A stretch of 64,000 nucleotides of DNA, from assembly GCF_000242895.2 (NCBI RefSeq), contig NC_021171.1, positions 1,832,001 to 1,896,000 of the forward strand. Direction: 5' to 3'. This document shows, piece after piece, positions 1 to 10,628 of the stretch. The position numbers and the translations under genes were made by a program. Source of the stretch: Bacillus sp. 1NLA3E (GTDB lineage: Bacteria > Bacillota > Bacilli > Bacillales > Cytobacillaceae). The notes under the pieces were generated by a model. The model was not told where the DNA came from. It ran no database searches and saw only the letters and a program-made list of their open reading frames with translations. How positions within the stretch are numbered: position 1 is the first letter of the stretch; each line of letters begins with the position of its first letter.

Positions 1-39
1 AAATTTATTTATATCGTAAAAACTAATTCTTACCAAAGT

Positions 40-86
40 GGCCATGTTCAAACCTACTAATGTAGGCTGGAACATGGCCTTTTTGA
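40..86 (+). terminator. Rho-independent terminator of a gene left of the window
   Basis: A 10-bp perfect stem, GGCCATGTTC with GAACATGGCC, encloses a 20-nt loop and is followed by TTTTTG. No gene in the window lies upstream of it, so it should end a transcript entering from the left. Confidence 0.75.
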
Positions 87-227
87 TTTAAGTAGAAAAT
101 TTAGGGATAGGGCTGTTAATTTAGGGATGAAAAAGAAAAATACGAAAAAGGGTATTGACTTATTTCGCCAAAAAGATATAATTTTATTGAAATATCCAAA
201 AATTCTAAATTAATAGAATTGCAAAAA

Positions 228-241
228 TAAAAGCGGTTTCA
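228..241 (+). promoter_or_regulatory. Candidate cre (CcpA) site
   Basis: TAAAAGCGGTTTCA matches the cre consensus TGWAANCGNTNWCA at all but one position. It lies about 260 bp before the acetate-transporter gene. A second, weaker match, CGTAAACGCTTTCT, is at 280-293. Catabolite control of an acetate-uptake gene is plausible, but this is inferred from sequence only. Confidence 0.45.
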
Positions 242-503
242 TAATGTAAATAAACATTATTTATTTTGAAACAACTAATCGTAAACGCTTTCTTTTGCCA
301 AAAAGGGAAGGAGGATTGAAGTAATAGAATTGGATATTTTATTAGATTAATTGTTTAACCTAAACCATCCGTGTCATGCCATTTGACCAAAAGGGAATGG
401 CAAGTCTAGTAAAATACATAATATTTCATTATTTTACAGCATTTGGCGCCGTTCTAATTCTCTAGTATTTTATCTAAGTATGTTAATAATTAGGAGGAAA
501 AAT

Positions 504-1145
504 ATGGAAAACAATACGAACGTTAAAATTCAGGTAGCAGATCCATCCGCATTAGGTATGTTTGGTCTTGCCATGGTAACTCTTGTCGCTTCAACTCAAA
601 AATTAGGCTTAACAGAAGGTGTTTCATTTATTTTACCGTGGGCGATATTTCTTGGAGGTTTCGCACAATTATTTGCTTGTGTTCAAGATGCCAAAAATAA
701 CAATGTTTTTGGACAAACTGCATTTGGAGCATACGGATTATTTTGGATTGGTGTAGGTACTTCTTGGTTAATTCAGTTAGGTGTCTTCGGTAAAACACTA
801 GCTTCTACAGTGGATCCAAAGCAATTGGGCGTTGCTTTTATTGGATACTTAGTCTTCAGCCTCTTCATGACAGTTGGTGCCTTAGAAACTCATAAAGTTC
901 TATTCTCGATTTTTGTTTTAATAGACGTATTATTCGTAGGGTTAATTTTAACTACATTTGAAATCGCACCAGAAACTTCCCACATGGTTGCTGCGGTTGC
1001 TGAAATGGCTATCTCTATCCTTGGTTTATATGGAGCAGGTGCTTCTGTATTAAATGCCCACTTAGGCCGCGTTGTAGTACCAGTAGGAAAACCATTTGGA
1101 ATCTTAAAGTCACAAGTTCAAATGAAATTGGTCAAAAACGCATAA
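504..1145 (+). CDS. Acetate/succinate transporter, GPR1/FUN34/YaaH (SatP) family
   Basis: A 213-residue integral membrane protein with about six hydrophobic segments, the usual length for the family. These proteins take up acetate and succinate across the cytoplasmic membrane. Family features are visible: an early PSALGMFGLAMVT stretch and an FGxYGLFWI-type segment near residues 75-85. The start is placed at 504, because AGGAGG at 492-497 sits seven bases before that ATG; the in-frame ATG at 480 has no ribosome site. The gene stands alone, between possible cre sites upstream and a strong terminator downstream. The substrate is inferred from the family. Confidence 0.85.
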   Translation: MENNTNVKIQVADPSALGMFGLAMVTLVASTQKLGLTEGVSFILPWAIFLGGFAQLFACVQDAKNNNVFGQTAFGAYGLFWIGVGTSWLIQLGVFGKTLASTVDPKQLGVAFIGYLVFSLFMTVGALETHKVLFSIFVLIDVLFVGLILTTFEIAPETSHMVAAVAEMAISILGLYGAGASVLNAHLGRVVVPVGKPFGILKSQVQMKLVKNA

Positions 1146-1156
1146 TATTTGGAAAT

Positions 1157-1198
1157 AAACCGATTGGTGGACGGAAACGTTTCTCAATCGGTTTTTCT
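1157..1198 (+). terminator. Terminator of the acetate-transporter gene
   Basis: The stem AAACCGATTG / CAATCGGTTT (1157-1166 and 1185-1194) is followed by TTCTTATTTTT. It begins 11 bases after the stop codon. Confidence 0.8.
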
Positions 1199-1336
1199 TA
1201 TTTTTCAAAGAGTTAATAGGGGAAATGTATTAATGGGCTCTTTCACACAAATAGTGAAAGGGACTTTTTAGGGAAAATATGTTTACAAGTTCTAGATAGT
1301 AGTTTATAGTAAATTTTGAACAATTTCCAAAATTAA

Positions 1337-1437
1337 GACTAGGGGTGTCCATTAAGTTGGGCTGAGAGAGAAACGCGACTAAGTTTCTTAACCCTCAGGA
1401 CCTGATCTGGTTCATACCAGCGTGGGGAAGTTAGCAT
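1337..1437 (+). ncRNA. TPP riboswitch (THI element)
   Basis: The conserved blocks of the thiamine-pyrophosphate aptamer are present in order: GGGGTG, GGGCTGAGAGA, ACCCTCAGGACCTGATCTGG, TTCATACCAGCGTGGGGAAG. It lies 135 bases before thiC and is followed at 1488-1516 by an intrinsic terminator. This is the standard arrangement for premature termination of thiC mRNA when TPP is bound. Confidence 0.95.
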
Positions 1438-1487
1438 AACTTAAATTTGTCATGGCAAAATGTCATTTCTGAATTTATACTAACATC

Positions 1488-1516
1488 GCCGGGTCTTAAC
1501 AAGACGCCGGCTTTTT
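1488..1516 (+). terminator. Riboswitch-controlled terminator before thiC
   Basis: GCCGG-GTCTT pairs with AAGAC-G-CCGGC across a 3-nt loop and is followed by TTTTT. It sits between the TPP aptamer and thiC, so it is the expression platform rather than the end of a gene. Confidence 0.85.
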
Positions 1517-1554
1517 CATGCTGAAAATGAATTAGATTTTGTCCTTTTTATTAA

Positions 1555-3360
<1,806 letters not shown>

Positions 3361-3574
3361 CCAAGGAAATCAAAAAATCTATTGAAAGTAAATTGATTAT
3401 TCCTGAAAAATGGTCTCTTTGATTTTCACTGTTCATGAATGAAGAGTTGTTCTTTTGCAATTTATTCACAAAATTAGGTAGATTCACCAAATTATTCTTG
3501 TATAATAAGGAAATTAGGAAATCAGAGTTTGATTTTGCTAAATCTATGATACAAAAAGAATTGGTGATATAAGC

Positions 3575-4843
3575 ATGAAAATAATGAAGTTTCATAAAAA
3601 CATTAAAATCCGAATGGTGGAATCATTTTTTAGTTCAACAATCGGCGGCATGGTTTTTCCTTTTATGGCAATTTATTTATCCCATCACTTTGGTACTATG
3701 ACTACAGGACTTTTATTAGTTCTAAATGTTTTCATAGGTATCATCATTAATTTTTTTGGAGGATATTTTTCCGATCAGTTTGGTCGCAAGAAGATCATCG
3801 TTATCGCGGAAACATTACGTTTTGTTGCATTTTTCACGATGATGGTGTGTAATTCTCCTTGGTTTTCTTCTCCATTAATTTCATTTTTTATGATGACGGT
3901 CAACAGCATATGCTGGGGACTGGCAGGACCTGCTAACCAAGCAATGCTGATAGACGTTAGTAAGCCGGAAGAAAGAAAGATCATGTACACGGCTATGTAC
4001 TGGACAAATAACTTGTCAATTGCATTAGGCGGCGTCGTTGGTGGTTTCTTATTCAAACAGTTTTTATTTGAACTTCTTATTGCCTTAGCGCTTGCTTCCT
4101 TGTTAACTTGGATATTAATTACATTCTTTATTGAAGAAAGTTATGTACCTAAGCTAACTGAAGAAAAATCAATGGGACTACATCTTAAATTATTGTTTTC
4201 AAGTTACAAAGAAGTATTTCAGGATAAGTTGTTCGTCCTCTATGTACTAGCTGGTTTGCTTGTTCTGTCAATGGAATTTCAACTTACAAATTATATCAGC
4301 ATTCGCTTAGCTAATGAAATGAAAGAACAGCATATACTAGGATGGACTTTTGGCGGAATTGAAATGACAGGATTCCTCCGTACTGAAAATACTATTCTAG
4401 TAGTAGTAACAGCATTGTATGCAACCAAGCTTGTGGAAAAGTTCAAAGATCGACATACCCTTATCATTAGCTGTCTAGTTTTTGTTTTGGGATACGCTAT
4501 CATTTCATATTCAAATAATGTATGGATATTGTGCTTAGCGATGTTAGCGTCAACAGTTGCTGAAGTCCTCCGTGTTCCAGTGCAACAAAATTACATGGCA
4601 TCCATGCCACCTGAACATTCCAGAAGTTCCTATATGGCGGTAGCAGGTTTAACATTTAACTTGTCTATGCTGATATGTTCCATCACGGTTACGCTCAGTT
4701 CTTTTTTATCGAAGATGGAAACTTCTATTTTTATTTCAATTATCGGTGTGATGGGGATTTATCTGTTCTACCAAATTGCTCCACAATTAGATAGGAGAGT
4801 GGTAGATCAGGTACAAAAACAAACACAGGTAAAAGCTCAATAA
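3575..4843 (+). CDS. MFS transporter, drug-efflux-like
   Basis: A 422-residue major facilitator protein with about twelve hydrophobic segments. The motif A loop between segments 2 and 3 is clear (GGYFSDQFGRKK, about residues 66-77). The charged N terminus and overall pattern resemble Bacillus multidrug-type MFS exporters, but no substrate can be assigned from sequence. GGTGAT lies seven bases before the ATG at 3575; a second ATG at 3584 is possible. It is a single gene ended by the terminator at 4911-4943. Confidence 0.8.
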   Translation: MKIMKFHKNIKIRMVESFFSSTIGGMVFPFMAIYLSHHFGTMTTGLLLVLNVFIGIIINFFGGYFSDQFGRKKIIVIAETLRFVAFFTMMVCNSPWFSSPLISFFMMTVNSICWGLAGPANQAMLIDVSKPEERKIMYTAMYWTNNLSIALGGVVGGFLFKQFLFELLIALALASLLTWILITFFIEESYVPKLTEEKSMGLHLKLLFSSYKEVFQDKLFVLYVLAGLLVLSMEFQLTNYISIRLANEMKEQHILGWTFGGIEMTGFLRTENTILVVVTALYATKLVEKFKDRHTLIISCLVFVLGYAIISYSNNVWILCLAMLASTVAEVLRVPVQQNYMASMPPEHSRSSYMAVAGLTFNLSMLICSITVTLSSFLSKMETSIFISIIGVMGIYLFYQIAPQLDRRVVDQVQKQTQVKAQ

Positions 4844-4910
4844 GTTGCAGAGTATGAGAACGTATATGTTTGTCTCTATGGTTTAGCATTGGGTGAATGA
4901 GCCCAAAATT

Positions 4911-4943
4911 AAGAACCTTGGCCAGCACCAGGTTCTTAATTTT
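4911..4943 (+). terminator. Terminator of the MFS gene
   Basis: The stem AAGAACCT / AGGTTCTT (4911-4918 and 4930-4937) has an 11-nt loop and is followed by AATTTTTT. Confidence 0.75.
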
Positions 4944-5003
4944 TTATATGAATCTAAAACGGAACTATACTGTTAAACACCTTCACCGAGCTGGACTAGT
5001 AAA

Positions 5004-6122
5004 TCAGATTTCTGTTCCAAAGCTAATATCAATCTGAACAATCTCCGAACGGCTGCCAATCCGAAGCGGCGGACCCCAGAAACCATACCCAGAAGATACA
5101 ATGGTGTGAAGTTGATTTTTTTTCATGTATCCCCAGTCTAATTCAAACATTTTTCTAGTGATCAAATGGTTGGGAGCCATCTGCCCTCGATGAGTATGAC
5201 CAGACAAAATCAAGTCAGCGCCATGCATTTTTGCATGTTTAATTTCCCCTGGTTGGTGGTCCATCACAATGATCGGTGAAGATAGATCAATTTTACCCAA
5301 TAATTCCTCCATTGAAAAACGATTTGAATCCGTTTTGTCTTTTCGGCCGACAAGGTAAAAAGAGTCGTCCACTTTGACTGATTCATCCAGCAATATTGTC
5401 ACGCCAATTCGTTCCATTTCTTTCAGGAACTCGGGAATGGCTCCACCGTAATATTCATGATTGCCAAGCACACCATATACGCCAAGTGGTGCGGACAATT
5501 CCCCCATGACATCACCCATTTTTTTACGCATAAACGGTCCCAGTTCATCCTCAATAATGTCACCAGGTAACAGGATGATATCCGAATTTAAATCTTTTAC
5601 CTCTTTCACCAACCGGCGCAGGTGCGATAAACCGGAGAGATTTCCAAAGTGCATATCAGAGGCCATCGCAATTCGAAGCCCTGAGCGCCCATTAGCTTGT
5701 TTCGGGATGACAATCGAATAGTTTCGAACCACTGGATTGTAAGCATTAAATGTTCCATACCCAAACAAAACGAAGAAAGCCACAAGGATAAATGCACCTA
5801 TCCAAACAATGATTGCTGTTTCAGGAAGTCCATAGGTACTCAGAATCCAAAAAGAAACATCCGCAAGCGGAAAAAGGATAATAGAGTATTGTATAACAGC
5901 GATCCAATAGGATCCGATGATCTTAAAAAAGTGCCATTTCTTCGTGTAGCGGTCAATCAAATATGAATAAGATACGACAACGAATAGTACTCCATATATC
6001 CATTTATCTTGAAGACCAAAAGCTGAATGAAGCCAAATCCACCCGTTCCAGCCAATATAAAAGGTAATAGCTGTATAAATAAGAAGAAAGATCAAAAATT
6101 GAAGACTGAACCATTTTTTCAT
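5004..6122 (-). CDS. Membrane-anchored metallophosphoesterase (YkuE/YaeI-like)
   Basis: A 372-residue protein with about four N-terminal membrane segments (residues 1-135) followed by a calcineurin-like phosphoesterase domain. All metal-binding blocks are visible in order: DMHFGN, GDIIED, GNHEYY, MDHQPG and GHTHRGQ. Family members hydrolyse phosphate mono- or diesters at the membrane using two metal ions; the natural substrate here is unknown. The start codon is preceded by GGTAGGAG. Neighbours on both sides are convergent or unrelated, so it is monocistronic. Confidence 0.85.
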   Translation of the reverse strand: MKKWFSLQFLIFLLIYTAITFYIGWNGWIWLHSAFGLQDKWIYGVLFVVVSYSYLIDRYTKKWHFFKIIGSYWIAVIQYSIILFPLADVSFWILSTYGLPETAIIVWIGAFILVAFFVLFGYGTFNAYNPVVRNYSIVIPKQANGRSGLRIAMASDMHFGNLSGLSHLRRLVKEVKDLNSDIILLPGDIIEDELGPFMRKKMGDVMGELSAPLGVYGVLGNHEYYGGAIPEFLKEMERIGVTILLDESVKVDDSFYLVGRKDKTDSNRFSMEELLGKIDLSSPIIVMDHQPGEIKHAKMHGADLILSGHTHRGQMAPNHLITRKMFELDWGYMKKNQLHTIVSSGYGFWGPPLRIGSRSEIVQIDISFGTEI

Positions 6123-6323
6123 TCATAAACTCCTACCTTCGCGACATTAATATTATAATCCAATTATTTTTATGTATGATCACATTAATTCACATTGCCC
6201 AAAATATCAATCAAGATGTTTTTTTAAGCTTTCACATGCTAGCATGTACATTAAGAAGAAGCCGCTAGCATATTAAAAAAAGGGAAAAGTACAAATTGAT
6301 TTTCTATTGAAGGAGATGAGAAC

Positions 6324-7094
6324 TTGAGAGATAAAATTATCGAAAACATCAAAAATATAGAGAAGCAATTCGATGTTAAGGTTTGTTTTGCCGTCGAATC
6401 AGGTAGCAGGGCGTGGGGTTTTCCTTCTAAGGACAGTGATTACGATGTCCGGTTCATTTATGTCCATAAAAAGGAATGGTATTTGTCTATTGACGAAAAG
6501 CGGGATGTGATCGAACTTCCAATTAATGATCTCCTCGATATCAATGGTTGGGACTTACGTAAGGCACTTCGTCTATATAGAAAATCAAATCCACCACTAA
6601 CGGAATGGCTTCAGTCTGGAATCGTTTATTACCAAGCCTTTTCATTAGTTGGAAAAATGAAGTCAATTCAAGGAAAAGTATTTTCACCCCAATCTGCCAT
6701 CTATCATTATCTCAACATGGCAAAAGGGAACTATCGGGATTATCTGCAAGGAGGAAAAGTGAAAATTAAGAAATATTTTTATGTTCTTCGCCCGATTTTG
6801 GCCTGCAATTGGATTGAAAAACACAACACGTTTCCACCGATTGAATTTCAAGTGTTGCTTGAAGATATTTTGGAACCTGGCCAATTAAAACAGGAAGTCC
6901 TTACTTTATTGGAAAGAAAAATGAGTGGGGATGAGTTGAACTTAGAGCCAAAGATCACCGTCATTAATGATTATGTAGAGCACGAAATCGCACGGATTCA
7001 AGATTTCGCGAAAACCCTTGTTGTCACAAAAGAGGATATCACCCCGCAGTTAAATGTTTTATTCAGAGAAATAATTGAAGAAGTCTGGGAGTGA
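6324..7094 (+). CDS. Predicted nucleotidyltransferase (COG3541, YcgL-like)
   Basis: A 256-residue protein of the DNA polymerase beta-type nucleotidyltransferase superfamily. The signature is ESGSRAWGFPSKDSDYDVRF near residues 24-43, giving the GS...G...D-x-D metal site. The family resembles Bacillus subtilis YcgL; its biological role is not established. The start is a TTG at 6324, fixed by AGGAGATGAG just upstream; no ATG is suitably placed. It forms a single transcription unit with a terminator at 7153-7188. Confidence 0.8.
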   Translation: MRDKIIENIKNIEKQFDVKVCFAVESGSRAWGFPSKDSDYDVRFIYVHKKEWYLSIDEKRDVIELPINDLLDINGWDLRKALRLYRKSNPPLTEWLQSGIVYYQAFSLVGKMKSIQGKVFSPQSAIYHYLNMAKGNYRDYLQGGKVKIKKYFYVLRPILACNWIEKHNTFPPIEFQVLLEDILEPGQLKQEVLTLLERKMSGDELNLEPKITVINDYVEHEIARIQDFAKTLVVTKEDITPQLNVLFREIIEEVWE

Positions 7095-7152
7095 CAAATT
7101 TAGTTAAACAATACATATTTAAGATGTCGTATAAATTATCAAGATGATAATA

Positions 7153-7188
7153 GCTCATCTGCTCAACTGGCAGAATGGGCATTTTTTT
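7153..7188 (+). terminator. Terminator of the nucleotidyltransferase gene
   Basis: GCTCATCTGC pairs with GCAGAATGGGC (one bulged A and a G-T pair) and is followed by ATTTTTTTT. The rest of the 375-bp gap to the PTS gene holds a possible cre site (7390-7403) and no coding sequence that I can support. Confidence 0.75.
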
Positions 7189-7389
7189 TGGAAAAGGGGC
7201 GGAGCAGGGCTTAATAATACTTTTTGAATTTGATATGAAAATAAATAAATTTGCTTAATAATCTTGCTCTAGTTACACTGCCATATTGTGTCAATTATTG
7301 TGTAAAACTTACCTTCTTTCACAATCGGTGTAGGTATGAAACCTTAGACCGAAAATATATATTATTATTCCATATTTTCTGCATTTTTT

Positions 7390-7403
7390 TTAAAACGATT
7401 TCA
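7390..7403 (+). promoter_or_regulatory. Candidate cre (CcpA) site before the PTS gene
   Basis: TTAAAACGATTTCA matches TGWAANCGNTNWCA at 13 of 14 positions and lies 67 bp before the EIIABC start. Catabolite control is normal for fructose PTS genes, so the context supports it. Confidence 0.45.
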
Positions 7404-7469
7404 CAGACTATGAATTAGTAATAGTTTTTTCTTTTTCCATCTTTTTAAAAAGGCAGGAGGTTAAAGTAA

Positions 7470-9389
7470 ATGAGAATATCAGAATTGTTATCGAAAGACA
7501 CCATCATACTTGATCTCAAATCTACTAGCAAGAATGACGTCATTAACGAGTTGGCTGAAAAATTATTTAAGTCTGGAAATGTAAGCAATCTTGATAAATT
7601 TAAAAATGCCATCTTAGAAAGAGAAAGCGAGAGTACAACCGGAATAGGGGACGGGATCGCCATCCCCCATGCCAAAACAAGTGCAGTGAAAAGACCTGGA
7701 ATTGCTTTTGGACGTTCCAATAAGGGTGTGGATTATGATTCATTAGACAAAAAGCCTGTAAGTCTTGTTTTTATGATTGCGGCAAGTGAAGGGGCTAATC
7801 GAGACCATTTAGAGGCCCTGTCTCGTCTGTCTGTCATGTTGATGGATGATACCTTCCAAAGCGCTTTAAGAAAAGCCGTTACAATTGAAGAAATAGTAAA
7901 GGCAGTCGATTTATGGGAGAAGGCAAGACTCGAAGAAAATGATGCAAAAGAAAATATGAATCAAACACAATTAACAGCAACTGGTAAAAGCCTCAAACTT
8001 TTGGCGATTACTTCATGTCCAAATGGGATAGCCCATACATATATGGCAGCAGAGAATTTACAAAAAGCGGCCAAAAAAATGAACATTGGAATGAAGGTGG
8101 AAACGCAAGGATCCATTGGAGTAGAAAATGAACTAACTGCTGCTGAAATTAGGGAAGCAGATGGCATCATCATCTCTGCTGATAAAGCGGTAGATAAATC
8201 ACGATTTGCCGGGAAGAAATTATTAGTAACGGGTGTTCAGGATGGAATTCGAAAACCTGAAGATTTAATTGAGCAGTTTATTGATGGAAAAGTAAACGTA
8301 TATCAAGCTGGTATGAAGTCTGTTGGTCAACATAAACAGGAAATGAAAAGTAAACAAAATCCAGTCTACCGGCACCTCATGAATGGCGTATCCTATATGA
8401 TTCCATTTGTAGTGGTAGGGGGGCTATTAATTGCCCTCGCGTTAGCTATTGGCGGGAAACCAACTCCAACAGGTTTACAGATACCAAAAGGGTCGACCTG
8501 GAACCAAGTTCTTTCTGTCGGTGCAGCCTCATTTTCGTTCATGGTACCGATTTTGGCAGGGTTTATCTCGATTAGTATCGCCGATCGCCCCGGTTTAGCA
8601 CCTGGAATGATTGGTGGATATATTGCTGCGAACGGTAGTTTTTATAATAGTGAGGCAGGAGCTGGATTTTTAGGGGGAATCGTAGCTGGTTTCCTTGCTG
8701 GGTACGTTGCTAAATGGATTAGGACCTGGAAGGTTCCAAAATTATTGGCTCCGATTATGCCGATTTTAATTATTCCTTTATTAGCATCATTGATTGTAGC
8801 CTCTGTATTTATTTTTATTTTAGGAGCGCCAATCGCTGCTGTATTTTCAGACCTAACAACTTGGCTAGCGGGAATGCAAGGAACAAGTAGTGTTGTGCTT
8901 GCCCTAATTTTGGGGGCAATGATTGCTTTTGATATGGGTGGTCCAGTAAATAAAGTTGCTTTCTTGTTTGGTGCAGCGATGATTGCTGAAGGAAATACCA
9001 ATATCATGGGACCAATCGCTGTTGCTATTTGTGTACCACCAATTGGGATGGGGCTTGCGACAATATTAAATAAAAAGAAATATGAAGAAGAAGAACAAGA
9101 TGCTGGGAAAGCAGCACTAGCAATGGGGCTTGTTGGTATTACAGAAGGCGCGATACCGTTTGCTGCAAAAGATCCTCTTCGTGTTATTCCAAGCATTATG
9201 GTTGGATCAATGGTCGGTGCTGTAATTGCGATGGTTAGCGGGGTGACAGATAATGTTCCACATGGTGGACCGGTCGTTGCTGTGTTTAGGGCAGTAGGAA
9301 ATGTGCCGATGTTCTTCATAGCTATCATCATTGGTGTAATTGTAACGGCATTACTGGTGAACATGCTAAAAAAACCAATAAATGATTAG
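7470..9389 (+). CDS. PTS fructose-type transporter EIIABC
   Basis: A 639-residue phosphotransferase permease with three domains in one chain. EIIA (1-150) carries the phosphorylated His in GIAIPHAKTS. EIIB (about 170-265) carries the Cys in TSCPNGIAHTYMAAE. EIIC (about 290-635) is a polytopic membrane domain. Family members import fructose or mannose with phosphorylation from PEP via HPr. Length and domain order match Bacillus FruA and its paralogues. It has AGGAGG upstream, a possible cre site, and its own terminator. Unlike classical fruRKA, no DeoR-type repressor or 1-phosphofructokinase is adjacent, so the sugar is less certain than the family. Confidence 0.9.
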   Translation: MRISELLSKDTIILDLKSTSKNDVINELAEKLFKSGNVSNLDKFKNAILERESESTTGIGDGIAIPHAKTSAVKRPGIAFGRSNKGVDYDSLDKKPVSLVFMIAASEGANRDHLEALSRLSVMLMDDTFQSALRKAVTIEEIVKAVDLWEKARLEENDAKENMNQTQLTATGKSLKLLAITSCPNGIAHTYMAAENLQKAAKKMNIGMKVETQGSIGVENELTAAEIREADGIIISADKAVDKSRFAGKKLLVTGVQDGIRKPEDLIEQFIDGKVNVYQAGMKSVGQHKQEMKSKQNPVYRHLMNGVSYMIPFVVVGGLLIALALAIGGKPTPTGLQIPKGSTWNQVLSVGAASFSFMVPILAGFISISIADRPGLAPGMIGGYIAANGSFYNSEAGAGFLGGIVAGFLAGYVAKWIRTWKVPKLLAPIMPILIIPLLASLIVASVFIFILGAPIAAVFSDLTTWLAGMQGTSSVVLALILGAMIAFDMGGPVNKVAFLFGAAMIAEGNTNIMGPIAVAICVPPIGMGLATILNKKKYEEEEQDAGKAALAMGLVGITEGAIPFAAKDPLRVIPSIMVGSMVGAVIAMVSGVTDNVPHGGPVVAVFRAVGNVPMFFIAIIIGVIVTALLVNMLKKPIND

Positions 9390-9423
9390 GTCTAAAATGA
9401 ATGGTCTTCAGACCAAAACAAAT

Positions 9424-9454
9424 AAGAGCAGCATAAGTAGATGCTGCTCTTTGG
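9424..9454 (+). terminator. Terminator of the PTS gene
   Basis: AAGAGCAGCAT / ATGCTGCTCTT forms an 11-bp perfect stem with a 6-nt loop (9424-9434 and 9441-9451). It also faces the small minus-strand ORF ending at 9466 and may serve both strands. Confidence 0.8.
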
Positions 9455-9465
9455 ATAAAATGTAA

Positions 9466-9618
9466 TTATTTTTCTAGCTGAATATCAGTAGCGGGAATAG
9501 TAATAATTTTTCCACCAATTTGAACATGAATTGTATCGTTAAAAATGGCTTTTACAAGTCCTTTTAATGAAACTGGTGAATTAACAGTGATATTTTTGTT
9601 ATCTGGTTTTTTAGCCAA
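9466..9618 (-). CDS. Small hypothetical protein (50 aa)
   Basis: An unrecognised short ORF. It reads (M)AKKPDNKNITV...IQLEK, with a lysine-rich start followed by an alternating hydrophobic beta-like stretch (KAIFNDTIHVQIGGKIITIP). The probable start is a TTG at 9618 with AAGGGTG nine bases upstream; an in-frame TTG at 9627 overlaps that ribosome site. The stop is 15 bp from the PTS terminator, which could also end this transcript. Coding is inferred from ribosome-site placement and protein-like composition only. Confidence 0.5.
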   Translation of the reverse strand: MAKKPDNKNITVNSPVSLKGLVKAIFNDTIHVQIGGKIITIPATDIQLEK

Positions 9619-9879
9619 ATTTTTCAACACCCTTCCAAAGTTTATAAGATATGAGATTTGGAAAAATTAGTTGCAAAGAATCTAAATTAATTGTATTAAT
9701 TTTAGTAGCGATTTGCAAAGAAAAAGATTTACAATATATGATATTTTTTTTGGGGGGGAATTATGATTCTAGGGGGCAACGGCCACGCTTGAATCAATGG
9801 GTTTTTAACAGGTGCAATCCTTGATTTGAAATAATGCCGTCCTAACATATTATTTTGATGGATTGGTAATAAATTCAAC

Positions 9880-9908
9880 TTGTTATTGTATTGAAGTGAT
9901 GGTATATT
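9880..9908 (+). promoter_or_regulatory. Sigma-A-like promoter for the 9.9-kb RNA candidate
   Basis: TTGTTA, a 17-bp spacer and TATATT face the structured region at 9915-10033. A second promoter-like pair, TTGCAA-N18-TATGAT, lies further upstream at 9713-9742. Neither drives an obvious coding sequence on this strand. Confidence 0.45.
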
Positions 9909-9914
9909 AATTAA

Positions 9915-10034
9915 GCGATGAGCTAATTTGCATAAGCCAACGGATTTACCTTCGGGTTAAACGTACGAATGTGGTCGTGCGGTCCATTGCCGCAAACGCA
10001 TCAAAGACGCCTGTTTCTAACAGGCGTCTTTTTG
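9915..10034 (+). ncRNA. Candidate structured small RNA, class unknown
   Basis: About 120 nt between a promoter-like sequence and a strong intrinsic terminator, with no open reading frame. Visible elements are an ACC-TTCG-GGT tetraloop hairpin (about 9950-9960), a TGCGG...CCGCA hairpin (about 9979-9995) and the terminator stem AAAGACGCCTG / CAGGCGTCTTT (10003-10031). It does not match riboswitch consensus sequences that I can recall (TPP, SAM, purine, glycine, c-di-GMP, ZTP, THF, preQ1, fluoride). The next gene is on the other strand, so it is not an obvious leader. Confidence 0.45.
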
Positions 10035-10047
10035 TACGTTCAGAAGA

Positions 10048-10077
10048 GGCAGTGATTTAAATCCACTGCCTTTTTTT
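10048..10077 (+). terminator. Terminator hairpin, probably bidirectional
   Basis: GGCAGTG / CACTGCC closes around the self-complementary ATTTAAAT and is followed by TTTTTTT on the plus strand. On the minus strand it follows the stop of the PCYCGC gene by 21 bp, so it probably ends that transcript as well. Confidence 0.65.
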
Positions 10078-10097
10078 ACTATTATTTGATTAGAGAC

Positions 10098-10535
10098 TCA
10101 TTTCGGCACAGGTGTTGGTGTAGGTTCTCCTACTGATTCGTATTTTTTCACAATTAATTTGTTAATATCTTTTAGACTTTTCCCATCTTGATACATTTCG
10201 ACCGAATCCTGGGCGATATCTACACATGTGTCACATGACACTCCATGTTGATCCCATTCAGTTACTTGATTGTCTTTGCTTATTCCACTAACAAAACAAT
10301 CAAGGTTACTCTTATGCCCGTCTCCGGTACAACCACAATAGCAAGGGACGGATGCCAATACTTTTGGATACTCGGCTGCCATTATATAGGTTTGTTTAAT
10401 AATGTCAGAAGATGAAGTAACATAATCAGGCAACTTTGCATGTTTTGAATCTAAAGTTAGTTCTTTTTTAGGACTACATCCTGCTAAAATGATTACTAGT
10501 AACAAACTAAATACTATAAAGCTAGTATATTTCAT
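10098..10535 (-). CDS. PCYCGC-motif lipoprotein
   Basis: A 145-residue predicted lipoprotein. The N terminus is a lipoprotein signal with lipobox ILAGC (Cys near residue 20), so it should be anchored on the outer face of the membrane. The family-defining PCYCGC motif is at about residues 65-70, followed by further cysteines (LDCFV and SCDTCVDI) that could bind a metal or form disulfides. The function of this Bacillaceae family is not established. A GAGGTG ribosome site precedes the ATG. It is monocistronic. Confidence 0.85.
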   Translation of the reverse strand: MKYTSFIVFSLLLVIILAGCSPKKELTLDSKHAKLPDYVTSSSDIIKQTYIMAAEYPKVLASVPCYCGCTGDGHKSNLDCFVSGISKDNQVTEWDQHGVSCDTCVDIAQDSVEMYQDGKSLKDINKLIVKKYESVGEPTPTPVPK

Positions 10536-10628
10536 AGAAGAACACCTCTTTTAATCTTTAATTACATAATTACCTTAACAATAGTACTATACATCAAATT
10601 CAATTAATTATTAAGTTTTTTTGATTGG

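Noticed and set aside
441-470. A TGGCGC sequence before the acetate transporter considered as a -24 element.
   Set aside because: No GC dinucleotide at the -12 position; spacing and sequence do not fit sigma-54.
8642-9364. A 240-codon open frame on the minus strand inside the PTS gene.
   Set aside because: It is antisense to the EIIC domain, has no ribosome site, and reads as Ala/Ile/Pro/Thr-rich sequence typical of a reverse-strand shadow of a membrane protein.
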